The translations under genes were made by a program, and so were the position numbers. The notes under the pieces were generated by a model. That model was not told the origin of the DNA. It saw nothing but the letters and a program-made list of their open reading frames with translations, and did no database searches. Shown here piece by piece: positions 1-7,390 of a DNA stretch of 64,000 bases; within the stretch, counting starts at the first letter, position 1, and each line of letters starts with the position of its first letter. Source of the stretch: Paramagnetospirillum magnetotacticum MS-1 (GTDB lineage: Bacteria > Pseudomonadota > Alphaproteobacteria > Rhodospirillales > Magnetospirillaceae); the NCBI RefSeq assembly GCF_000829825.1, contig NZ_JXSL01000027.1:62001-126000 (forward strand), written 5' to 3'.

Positions 1-1220
1 GTCGGGCCGGTTACCACACAATCGCCCAAGGCCTGGAAGAAGCGGTGGGCGTCGTTGGCCGCCAGACTGTCCTTGGGCTTGATCCCCATGACCCAGGCGC
101 GCGATAGGGTGTTGGGCGTGATGATGGCGCCTGCGATATCCTCCATGCCATCGACGCCATCCGTATCTCCGGCGATGGCATGAATTCCCGGCTGTCCGTT
201 CAAGGCGACGGCCAGGGACAGCAGGAATTCCACGTTAGGGCCGCCGCGCCCTTGGCCCCGGACGGTCACCGTGGCCTCGCCGCCCGATAGCAGCACGCAG
301 GGTGGCGTGAAGGGCTGGCCGCGCTTGGCCACCTGAAGCGCTACGTTGGCCATGACCGTGCCCACATCCTTGGCCTCGCCCTCGATGCTGTCGCCCAGGA
401 TATGGGCGGCGAATCCGGCGTCTTGCGCCAGTCTGGCCGCGGCTTCCAGTGCTATCTGAGGTGCGGCGATGATGCGCGTCTCGGTCTTGGCCAATCTGGG
501 GTCGCCCGGCTTGATGCTTTCGCCCAGTCCGCCCTCAAGAATGTCGAGAACCTTGTCGGAAACCACGATGCCATAGCGCCGGATGATGGCCAGGGCATCG
601 GCGCAAGTGGTGGGATCGGCCACTGTCGGCCCCGAAGCGATATCCATGGGATTGTCGCCGGGGACATCGGAAATCAGCAGCGTCACCACCCGGGCCGGGT
701 GGCAGGCCGCCGCCAGACGGCCGCCCTTGACGGCCGACAGATGGCGACGGACGCAGTTCATTTCGCTGATGGTCGCGCCGGATTTGAGCAGGGCGCGGCT
801 GACGTCCTGCTTATCTTCCAGCGTCAGGCCATCCAGCGGCAAAGGCAACAACGCCGAACCACCACCCGAGATCAGACACAACACCAGATCGTCGGCGGAT
901 AACCCTGACACCAGATCCATCATTCTCCGAGCGGCATTCAGCCCGGCTGCATCGGGAACGGGATGAGCCGCCTCGACAATGGTGACGCGGGCGCACGCAA
1001 CATTATAGCCGTAGCGGGTGACCACCAGCCCGGACAACTCGCCCGACCAGTTGTCCTCGACCGCTCGGGCCATGGCTGCAGATGCCTTTCCGGCTCCGAT
1101 GACGATCAGGCGCCCCTTGGGGGCGGCGGGCAGGTGCGCCGGAACGCAATGGGCCGGCTGGGCGGCAGCGACGGCCGCATCGAACATCCGTCGCAGCAGA
1201 TCCCTGGGGGATTGGGTCAT
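1..1220 (-). CDS. ttuD: Glycerate 2-kinase / hydroxypyruvate reductase-like (MOFRL family), C-terminus cut by window edge
   Basis: Translation from the ATG at 1218-1220 gives a MOFRL-family protein of about 406 visible residues. The family is usually a little over 410 residues, so only a short C-terminal piece lies outside. Visible marks are VIGAGKASAAMARAVE near residue 40, the glycine-rich ISGGGSALL near 118, GGEATVTVRG near 310 and AGDTDGVDG near 350. Family members phosphorylate D-glycerate to 2-phosphoglycerate, and some older entries were named hydroxypyruvate reductase. It follows ttuC by about 75 bases on the same strand and closes the tartrate operon, which fits a role in feeding glycerate from tartrate into glycolysis. 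The kinase activity is inferred from family and context. Confidence 0.88.
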   Translation of the reverse strand, partial: MTQSPRDLLRRMFDAAVAAAQPAHCVPAHLPAAPKGRLIVIGAGKASAAMARAVEDNWSGELSGLVVTRYGYNVACARVTIVEAAHPVPDAAGLNAARRMMDLVSGLSADDLVLCLISGGGSALLPLPLDGLTLEDKQDVSRALLKSGATISEMNCVRRHLSAVKGGRLAAACHPARVVTLLISDVPGDNPMDIASGPTVADPTTCADALAIIRRYGIVVSDKVLDILEGGLGESIKPGDPRLAKTETRIIAAPQIALEAAARLAQDAGFAAHILGDSIEGEAKDVGTVMANVALQVAKRGQPFTPPCVLLSGGEATVTVRGQGRGGPNVEFLLSLAVALNGQPGIHAIAGDTDGVDGMEDIAGAIITPNTLSRAWVMGIKPKDSLAANDAHRFFQALGDCVVTGP

Positions 1221-1295
1221 GATCGATCCATCCGTGGCTTGGGTGAAAGGCCAACGGGGCGAAGGTCTTCCTCCTTCGCCCCCCTGTCGTCGGGC

Positions 1296-2375
1296 CTATT
1301 CGTTATCGGCCTTGATTGCCGCGATTACGGCATCGGTGACGATCCGCGTGGTCGCCTTGCCGCCGAGGTCTGGCGTGTGCAGCGCCGGATCGGCGGTGAC
1401 CCGCTCGATGGCCCGCATCAGTCGGGCCGAGGCCGCCGTCTCGCCCAGATGGTCCAGCATCATGCAGGCGGTCCAGAAGGTGCCGATGGGGTTGGCAATA
1501 CCTTTGCCGGTGATGTCGAAGGCGGACCCATGGATCGGCTCGAACATGGACGGGAACTTGCGCTCCGGATTGAGGTTGGCGGTGGGCGCGATGCCAAGCG
1601 AGCCAGCCAGCGCCGCCGCCAGATCGGACAGGATGTCGGCGTGGAGATTGGTCGCCACGATGGTGTCCAGGGTTTCCGGCTTCAAGGTCATGCGCATGGT
1701 CATGGCATCGACCAGCATCTTGTCCCAGGTAACGTCAGGAAACTCGGCGGCCACCTCGGCGGCGATCTCGTCCCACATCACCATACCGTGGCGCTGGGCG
1801 TTGGACTTGGTGACCACGGTCAGCAGCTTGCGGGGACGCGACTGGGCCAGTTTGAAGGCGAAGCGCATGATCCGCGTCACCCCGGCGCGGGTGAAGATGG
1901 TCACTTCGGTGGCGACCTCCTCGGGGAAGCCGCGATGGGAGCGGCCGCCTTGGCCCGCGTATTCACCCTCGGAATTCTCGCGGACGATGACCCAATCCAG
2001 ATCCTGGGGCCTCACATTGCCCAGCGGGCTCTTGATGCCCGGCAGGATGCGGGTCGGGCGCACATTGGCGTACTGATCGAAGGGCTGGCAGATGTTGAGG
2101 CGCAACCCCCACAAGGTGATGTGATCGGGAACGTCGGGCGCGCCCACCGCGCCGAAATAGATGGCGTCGAACTTTTTCAGCGTGTCACGGCCGTTCTCCG
2201 GCATCATCACGCCGTGTTTCTTGTAGTAATCCGAGCCCCAGTCGAAGGACTCGACATTCAGGCGAAAGCCTCCATCACGCTTGGCAAGGGCATCGAGAAC
2301 CTCCAGGCCAGCGGCCACCACTTCCTTGCCGATTCCATCGGCCGGAATGGCCGCGATAGCATAGGTCCGCATCAT
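1296..2375 (-). CDS. ttuC: Tartrate dehydrogenase/decarboxylase (D-malate dehydrogenase type)
   Basis: A 359-residue member of the isocitrate/isopropylmalate dehydrogenase family, closest in pattern to TtuC/YeaU. Visible motifs are IPADGIGKEV at the N-terminus, GAVGAPDVPDH, VRENSEGEYAG in the substrate loop, and the NAD-binding FEPIHGSAFDITGKGIAN near the C-terminus. Such enzymes oxidise tartrate, D-malate or meso-tartrate with NAD, sometimes with decarboxylation to D-glycerate. The start was set at the ATG at 2373-2375 because GGGAG sits five bases upstream; a second ATG follows directly, and a GTG four codons upstream is less likely. It lies between the HAD gene and ttuD. D-malate dehydrogenase is the main alternative, but the glycerate kinase and TtdAB neighbours favour tartrate. 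Confidence 0.88.
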   Translation of the reverse strand: MMRTYAIAAIPADGIGKEVVAAGLEVLDALAKRDGGFRLNVESFDWGSDYYKKHGVMMPENGRDTLKKFDAIYFGAVGAPDVPDHITLWGLRLNICQPFDQYANVRPTRILPGIKSPLGNVRPQDLDWVIVRENSEGEYAGQGGRSHRGFPEEVATEVTIFTRAGVTRIMRFAFKLAQSRPRKLLTVVTKSNAQRHGMVMWDEIAAEVAAEFPDVTWDKMLVDAMTMRMTLKPETLDTIVATNLHADILSDLAAALAGSLGIAPTANLNPERKFPSMFEPIHGSAFDITGKGIANPIGTFWTACMMLDHLGETAASARLMRAIERVTADPALHTPDLGGKATTRIVTDAVIAAIKADNE

Positions 2376-2443
2376 GCTTTCTCCCACATGTCTCTATTGA
2401 GCCCAGCCGACCGACAATGGGCTCCACCCGCCGCGGTTCGGTA

Positions 2444-3259
2444 TTACGCCCCCAAGGCATTCGCCAGGGCGGTAAAACTGTCCGTGTAGAGATCGAACCA
2501 AGGTTCCGGTGAGATATCCGGTTTGGCCGCGGGTCCGAATTCAAGAGGTCGGGCAACGAATGCTGTGCGCATTCCGAAGGCGCGTGCCGCCTTCAGATCG
2601 TATTTATGGCAGGCCACCATCAAAATTTGATCGGGACGGCACCCCAGATAGTCCACTGCGACCTGATAGACGGCAGGCGACGGCTTGTAGGTGTGAGCCA
2701 ATTCGGCCGTCAGAACGGCATCGAAGGGAAGGCTCGCGTGCTTGACCACCGCGACAACCGCCGCCATACCAGCATTGGACAGCGTCGACGTCAGGAAGCG
2801 CCGCCTTAGCCGTGTAAGCCCCTCCACACTGTCCGGCCAGGGATCGAGGCGGGTCCATACCCGATTCATCTCCTCGCGCTCGTCAGATGTGAATCTCCCG
2901 GAGAGGCCACGACGCTCCAGTAAGATATCCAGCGCCTCGCGATAGATGGCATCGACCCGCAGCCAGGGCCGCTGTCCGGAAATGACCTTGTCGAGGCCGA
3001 TGCGGTAAAGATCCCGCCACTCCGCGGACAGCGCCGCCCAGTCGAGGTCAAGGCCCTTGGCACGGTTCACCGTCTCGCCCATGCGCAAGATGGGCTGAAA
3101 GAAGTCGACGCAGGTGCCCTGCACGTCAAAGGCAAGCGCCCGTATGCCGTCTAGTCCCGTCGCACTGCCTTCCGCCGCAGAGACCTTGGTCGCCACAGCG
3201 GTCATCGCAGCCGCTCCTGCCAAGAAACCGCGCCGTGTCATCGTGATTCCTTCTTGCAT
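2444..3259 (-). CDS. HAD-superfamily hydrolase (type II haloacid dehalogenase-like) with Tat signal peptide
   Basis: 271 residues. The N-terminus has a twin-arginine signal (TRRGFLAGAAAMTAVA) ending near an AxA cleavage site, so export to the periplasm is predicted. The mature part has the HAD motifs: nucleophile in FDVQGTCVDF, motif II in STLSNAG, the lysine in TYKPSPAVYQ, and VACHKYDLKAARAFG near the end, the last two as in L-2-haloacid dehalogenases. A good ribosome site (GGAGGG) precedes the chosen ATG; an alternative ATG six codons later also has one. It sits nine bases after the MFS gene and before ttuC, so it belongs to the tartrate operon. The substrate is unknown. Export is unusual, because most type II HAD dehalogenases are cytoplasmic. 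Confidence 0.8.
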   Translation of the reverse strand: MQEGITMTRRGFLAGAAAMTAVATKVSAAEGSATGLDGIRALAFDVQGTCVDFFQPILRMGETVNRAKGLDLDWAALSAEWRDLYRIGLDKVISGQRPWLRVDAIYREALDILLERRGLSGRFTSDEREEMNRVWTRLDPWPDSVEGLTRLRRRFLTSTLSNAGMAAVVAVVKHASLPFDAVLTAELAHTYKPSPAVYQVAVDYLGCRPDQILMVACHKYDLKAARAFGMRTAFVARPLEFGPAAKPDISPEPWFDLYTDSFTALANALGA

Positions 3260-3268
3260 AGCTCCCTC

Positions 3269-4558
3269 CTATCCAATATTGCGCTGGGAGCGGGCCAGCA
3301 GCAGGGTCGTCACCGCTGAGACAGCCAGAAGCCCGGCGACGAAATAAAGCCCGCCCATGAAGCTGCCGGTCAGGTCCTTGATCCAGCCGATCATGGCGGG
3401 ACCGGCGAAGCCGCCCAGATTGCCGATGGAATTGATGGTGGCGATCCCCGCGGCGGCGGCCGAGCCGGACAGGAACATGGTCGGCATGCTCCACAATGGC
3501 GGCTTGGCGGCGCTGATGCCGATATTGACCAGGGTCAGGGCCAGGATGACGGTGACGACGCCGTCGGCATTGCCCGCGAAGACAAGGCCAGCGGAGGCCA
3601 CCAGACAGGCGCCGACCACATGCCAGGTCCGCTCGCCGGTGCGGTCGGAATGACGCGCCCACAAGACCATGGCGACGACCGAAACCGTCGGCGGGATCAT
3701 GTTGAGCAGGCCCACCGTCATGGACGACACGCCAAGCTGCTTGATGATCTGCTTGATGATCTGCGGCGCCCAGATGCCCAGGGTGTAAAGACCGGCTGAG
3801 GTGCCGAAATAGATCAGGGCCAGGGCCAGAACGCGAGGGTCCGCCAATCCGCGCCAGACGCTGTGCTTGGCATGACCGGACTTGGCCGCCGCCTCTTCGT
3901 TCATGGCGTTGACCAGCCATTCGCGTTCGTCATCGGCCAGCCATGCGGCCTTTTCCGGGCGGTCGGTCATGAAGAAGAACACCACCACACCCAGGATCAG
4001 GGCGGGAATGGCCTCGATGATGAACATCCACTGCCAACCGGCCAGCCCCATGACGCCGTTCATCTCGAGCAAGGCGGCGGAGATGGGAGAGCCCAGAGCG
4101 GTGGAAATGGGGGCAGCGGCCATGAAGAACGCCGTGACCCCGGCCCGGTGGCGGGCGGGGAACCAGTAGCTGAGATAGAGGATGATGCCGGGAAAGAACC
4201 CCGCTTCGGCCGCGCCCAGCAAGAAGCGCATGACGTAGAAGCTGGTGCTGCTCTGGACGAAGGCCATGGCACCGGAGATCAAGCCCCAGGTGATCATCAC
4301 CCGGGTGATCCACAGGCGTGCGCCGACCTTGTTCAAGATCAGGTTGGACGGCACTTCGAACAGGAAGTAGCCGAAGAAGAAGATGCCTGCGCCAAAGCCG
4401 AAGACCGAGGATGAAAAGCCGAGTTCCTTGTTCATGGTCAACGAGGCGAAACCGATATTCACCCGGTCGATATAGGCGATGAAATACAGGAGCATGATAA
4501 AGGGGACGATGCGCCAGCTGATCCTGCGCAGCACGCGCTTTTCCAAATCCGTATTCAT
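3269..4558 (-). CDS. MFS transporter, anion:cation symporter (ACS) family, probable tartrate uptake
   Basis: 429 residues with about twelve hydrophobic segments and the ACS-family N-terminal signature FIAYIDRVNIGFASL. A long cytoplasmic loop rich in charged residues (about 190-230) separates the two six-helix halves. Family members import organic anions such as tartrate (TtuB), phthalate, glucarate and 4-hydroxyphenylacetate with protons. It is the first gene of the operon that continues to the HAD hydrolase, ttuC and ttuD, which makes tartrate the likely cargo. A 29-base element shared with the ttdA promoter lies about 100 bases upstream and probably sets induction. The substrate is inferred from neighbours. 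Confidence 0.87.
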   Translation of the reverse strand: MNTDLEKRVLRRISWRIVPFIMLLYFIAYIDRVNIGFASLTMNKELGFSSSVFGFGAGIFFFGYFLFEVPSNLILNKVGARLWITRVMITWGLISGAMAFVQSSTSFYVMRFLLGAAEAGFFPGIILYLSYWFPARHRAGVTAFFMAAAPISTALGSPISAALLEMNGVMGLAGWQWMFIIEAIPALILGVVVFFFMTDRPEKAAWLADDEREWLVNAMNEEAAAKSGHAKHSVWRGLADPRVLALALIYFGTSAGLYTLGIWAPQIIKQIIKQLGVSSMTVGLLNMIPPTVSVVAMVLWARHSDRTGERTWHVVGACLVASAGLVFAGNADGVVTVILALTLVNIGISAAKPPLWSMPTMFLSGSAAAAGIATINSIGNLGGFAGPAMIGWIKDLTGSFMGGLYFVAGLLAVSAVTTLLLARSQRNIG

Positions 4559-4658
4559 TGGACAGACTCCTCGCCCAGCATTGTTTTATCTTTGGCGCGG
4601 TATCACGCCTGATCTTGACGAGCATGGTACGCGAGCAATCCGGCGGGCTTAAACAGCA

Positions 4659-4687
4659 CAGGTTTATACAAAAAAATGATATAATCC
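4659..4687. promoter_or_regulatory. Candidate LysR operator / promoter element upstream of the transporter operon
   Basis: A 29-base element that matches 6381-6409 at 28 of 29 positions and in the same orientation relative to its operon. It is AT-rich in a GC-rich setting and contains a dyad, TTATA and TATAA flanking a run of A. Its distance to the transporter start (about 100 bases) is close to that of the second copy to ttdA (about 97). This fits a binding site for the neighbouring LysR protein, or the core promoter itself. Seen in the sequence; regulator assignment inferred. Confidence 0.65.
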
Positions 4688-4718
4688 CGCAGCCAGGTAA
4701 GGGACGCCGATGGCAACG

Positions 4719-4749
4719 AAAAGTCCCGACGAGGCGACCTCATCGGGAC
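4719..4749 (-). terminator. Rho-independent terminator after ttdB
   Basis: Arms at 4723-4734 and 4738-4749 form a 12-base stem with one mismatch around a three-base loop. Read on the minus strand the stem is followed by TTTTC. It lies about 30 bases past the ttdB stop and separates the ttdAB operon from the transporter operon, whose own promoter element lies just beyond. Confidence 0.65.
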
Positions 4750-4779
4750 ATGGTGCGGGAGCGGCGCTGAATTCAAGAC

Positions 4780-5388
4780 TTAGCGGATAAAGCCCACCTG
4801 GCTCTTGATCCGCTCGAGAATCGGACCCTTCTTCTCGTTGAAGCGGGCCTTGTTCTGCTCGAACAGATTGTTGCCCTTGGTGTCGATGGAGATGATCAGG
4901 GGGCCGAATTCATTGACCTTGTTGACCCACATGGTCTCCGGCATGCCCAGGTCCTGCCATTCGGCGCCTTCTATCCGTTCGACCTTGGTGGCGGCAAGCA
5001 CGGCGCAGCCACCGGGGAACACCGCATGCACCGCCTTGTCCTCGGCGCATCCGGCAACCGTTTCCGGCCCCATGCCGCCCTTGCCGATGATCAGCTTGAC
5101 CCCGGTTTCCTTGATGAACTGCTTTTCGAACTTCTCCATGCGCATGGAGGTGGTCGGGCCGATGGAGACCATCTCGAAGTCGCCCTCATCGGTCTTTCGC
5201 ACGATGGGACCGGCGTGGAAGATGGCCCCGCCCTTGAGATCGACGGGAAGCTGGCGCTTTTGTTCGATCAGGCGGCGGTGGGCCACGTCGCGGCAGGTCA
5301 CCAGGCGGCCGGTCAGATAGACGATGTCGCCGACATTGAGATCCGCCAGATCTTCGTCCTTGATGGGCGTCGTCAGGATCTTCTTCAC
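4780..5388 (-). CDS. ttdB: L(+)-tartrate dehydratase beta subunit (class I fumarase C-terminal domain)
   Basis: 202 residues, matching the usual length of TtdB (about 200) and the class I fumarase C-terminal swivel domain. Visible features are [21 protein letters not shown] near the start, [12 protein letters not shown], the [12 protein letters not shown] segment and IIGKGGMG. With the alpha subunit it forms an iron-sulfur hydro-lyase that dehydrates L-tartrate to oxaloacetate. The start is a GTG at 5386-5388 with AGGAG seven bases upstream, and it overlaps the ttdA stop by four bases (GTGA), so the two are translationally coupled. A heterodimeric fumarase is the alternative, but the tartrate gene context argues against it. 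Confidence 0.85.
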   Translation of the reverse strand: MKKILTTPIKDEDLADLNVGDIVYLTGRLVTCRDVAHRRLIEQKRQLPVDLKGGAIFHAGPIVRKTDEGDFEMVSIGPTTSMRMEKFEKQFIKETGVKLIIGKGGMGPETVAGCAEDKAVHAVFPGGCAVLAATKVERIEGAEWQDLGMPETMWVNKVNEFGPLIISIDTKGNNLFEQNKARFNEKKGPILERIKSQVGFIR

Positions 5389-6284
5389 AGCACCACTCCT
5401 TCATGCGAGACGATTTCGTAGGACAGGTCCGCATTGAAGCGGATGCGGCCACGGCGATGGGCCCAACACCCGGTGGAGACGGCCACGCCGATGGTGGACG
5501 GATGCCGCGCCGAGGATTCGATGTTGACCCCCATCACGCTGCTGTTGCCGGTCAGGCCCTGCGGGCCGATGCCCAGCTCGTTCAGGCCGTCTTCCAGCAG
5601 GGTTTCCATCTTGGCGGCATTGGCGTTGTCATGATGGGACCCCACGGGACGCAAGATCGCCTTCTTGGACAGGCGCGCCGCCGTCTCCGCCGAGGTCGAG
5701 ACCCCAACCCCGATCAACAAGGGCGGGCAGGCGTTGATGCCACGCGAGGTGACCACGTCGAAGACGAAATCGACGACGCCCTCGTATCCCTGGCCCGGCA
5801 TTAGCACCGTCGAAGCGCCCGGAAGGGTGCAACCGCCGCCAGCCATGTAGACGTCGATGATCACGCCGTCGTCGTTCGGGACGATCTCCCAATCCAGCCA
5901 CGGAATGCGTGACCCGGTATTGGTGCCGGTATTCTTTTCGTCGAAGGCTTCCACCGCATTGTGCCGCAGGGGACCCAGCTTGGTGGCGCCCAGGGTGGCA
6001 TTGCGCAGGATTTCTTCCAACTCGCCCAGCAGGGGGAACTTGGCTCCGGCGGTGATGAAATACTGGATGACGCCGGTATCCTGGCAGCTCGGCCGGTTCA
6101 GCTTGTCCGCCGCCTCCTGGTTTTCAGCCATGGAATCGAACAAGACGTTGGCCATGGGGTTGGTCTCCGCCTCCCGTAGATCGGCCAGCTTTTCCTTGAT
6201 ATCGGTGGGCAGCCGCTTACCGATATAGGATGTAAACTTGGTCATGATGTCGGTCATGACCTCGACGGGCGCCTGACTTGTCAC
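5385..6284 (-). CDS. ttdA: L(+)-tartrate dehydratase alpha subunit (Fe-S hydro-lyase N-terminal domain)
   Basis: 299 residues, the usual size for TtdA. It shows the iron-sulfur hydro-lyase pattern: a cysteine in [13 protein letters not shown] near 70, [16 protein letters not shown] near 150, and a third conserved cysteine in [15 protein letters not shown] near the end, which together would hold a [4Fe-4S] cluster. The start is set at the GTG at 6282-6284, six bases after a strong AGGAGG; the longer frame would start at a TTG abutting that site. It is the first gene of the ttdAB operon and is divergent from the LysR gene, whose intergenic space holds the shared 29-base element. Confidence 0.86.
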   Translation of the reverse strand: MTSQAPVEVMTDIMTKFTSYIGKRLPTDIKEKLADLREAETNPMANVLFDSMAENQEAADKLNRPSCQDTGVIQYFITAGAKFPLLGELEEILRNATLGATKLGPLRHNAVEAFDEKNTGTNTGSRIPWLDWEIVPNDDGVIIDVYMAGGGCTLPGASTVLMPGQGYEGVVDFVFDVVTSRGINACPPLLIGVGVSTSAETAARLSKKAILRPVGSHHDNANAAKMETLLEDGLNELGIGPQGLTGNSSVMGVNIESSARHPSTIGVAVSTGCWAHRRGRIRFNADLSYEIVSHEGVVL

Positions 6285-6380
6285 GCTCAACCTCCTTGGG
6301 CATTGCAGATACTTGGCGCGACATCCGCGCTTGATCCTGGAGGTGATCGTAGTCTTGTGATCCGGCCGCGATAAATCGCG

Positions 6381-6409
6381 CAGGTTTATACAAAAAAATG
6401 ATACAATCC
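6381..6409. promoter_or_regulatory. Second copy of the shared regulatory element, between ttdA and the LysR gene
   Basis: Identical to 4659-4687 except for one C/T change. It lies about 97 bases upstream of the ttdA start and directly upstream of the LysR ribosome site, so a single bound regulator could control both divergent genes. LysR-family regulators classically bind AT-rich dyads upstream of a divergent target and their own gene. Confidence 0.65.
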
Positions 6410-6427
6410 GGGCCGGGAGGAGAGGTC

Positions 6428-7342
6428 GTGGATCTGCATCAGCTTCGGTGCTTCATCGCGGTGGCGGAGGAGCTTCATTTCGGCAAGGCCGCGCAGCGTC
6501 TCGCCATGCTGCCATCGGCCTTGGGCCGCCATATCCGCATGCTGGAAGAAGACCTCGGCACGCGCCTGCTGACGCGGACCACCCGCAATGTGGCGCTGAC
6601 CGACGATGGCGCCGTTTTGCTGGACGATGCCCGCGCCCTGCTGGCCCAGGCCGAGGCCATCGCCAAGCGGTTCCGGGGACGCGGACGGGACCGGGCCACG
6701 ACACTTAAAATCGGGGCCATCGACAGCGCCTCGGCCGGGCTGATCCCTCTGCTGCTTCACGACTTTCGCCAAAAGCGCCCCGATGTGGTGATCCAGCTTG
6801 TCGAGGACAAGTCGATCCGCCTGCTCCCGCGCCTTCTATCGGGGCGGATTGATCTTGCCCTGGTCCGCCCGCCGGAACATCCGGATAAAAGTATCGAGCT
6901 CCTGTTCCTGTTCCACGAGACGGCGGTTGTGGCGGTTCCCGAGCATCACTCCTTGGCTGAGTACGACAAGGTGACGGTTCAGGATTTGGCCGACCAGCCC
7001 CTGATCGTTCCAGAACGTCGATCCCGTCCGCACAGCCATGACCTGACCATGAAGCTGTTCGCCGAAGCTGGCTTGCAGGCGCGGGTCGCCCAGTTGGCGG
7101 AAGAGAAGCAGACGATCGTCAATCTGGTCGCAGCCAATATCGGTGTCGCTATCGTGCCGCGTTGGACATCTCGGATGGCTGTCACCGGGGTGCGATATAT
7201 CCCCCTCGAAGTGACCGCCGGAGGCGGCATGAACAAGCTTCCTCTGGCCGCCGCATGGGTTCGGGGGACGCGGGATCCTATTCGCGATGAGATGCTCGAA
7301 ACCCTTCGAGAACGTCTTGGAATCTATGCCGAGTTGGCCTGA
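6428..7342 (+). CDS. LysR-family transcriptional regulator of the tartrate genes
   Basis: 304 residues. The N-terminal winged helix is clear ([20 protein letters not shown], then [20 protein letters not shown] and [13 protein letters not shown]), followed by a PBP2-type effector domain of about 210 residues. The start is the GTG at 6428-6430, because GGGAGGAG lies at the right distance; an upstream ATG would extend the protein through the operator. The gene is divergent from ttdA and next to one of two copies of a shared element, which strongly suggests it controls both tartrate operons. Tartrate or a derived intermediate as effector is an inference. Confidence 0.88.
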   Translation: MDLHQLRCFIAVAEELHFGKAAQRLAMLPSALGRHIRMLEEDLGTRLLTRTTRNVALTDDGAVLLDDARALLAQAEAIAKRFRGRGRDRATTLKIGAIDSASAGLIPLLLHDFRQKRPDVVIQLVEDKSIRLLPRLLSGRIDLALVRPPEHPDKSIELLFLFHETAVVAVPEHHSLAEYDKVTVQDLADQPLIVPERRSRPHSHDLTMKLFAEAGLQARVAQLAEEKQTIVNLVAANIGVAIVPRWTSRMAVTGVRYIPLEVTAGGGMNKLPLAAAWVRGTRDPIRDEMLETLRERLGIYAELA

Positions 7343-7390
7343 GTGGTCTCGCCGCATCTTGCGGCCCATTGATGATTGCGATGTCTCGAT

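Noticed and set aside
4780-6284. Calling the ttdA-ttdB pair a heterodimeric class I fumarase
   Set aside because: Possible by family, but subunit lengths and the adjacent tartrate dehydrogenase, transporter and glycerate kinase favour tartrate dehydratase.
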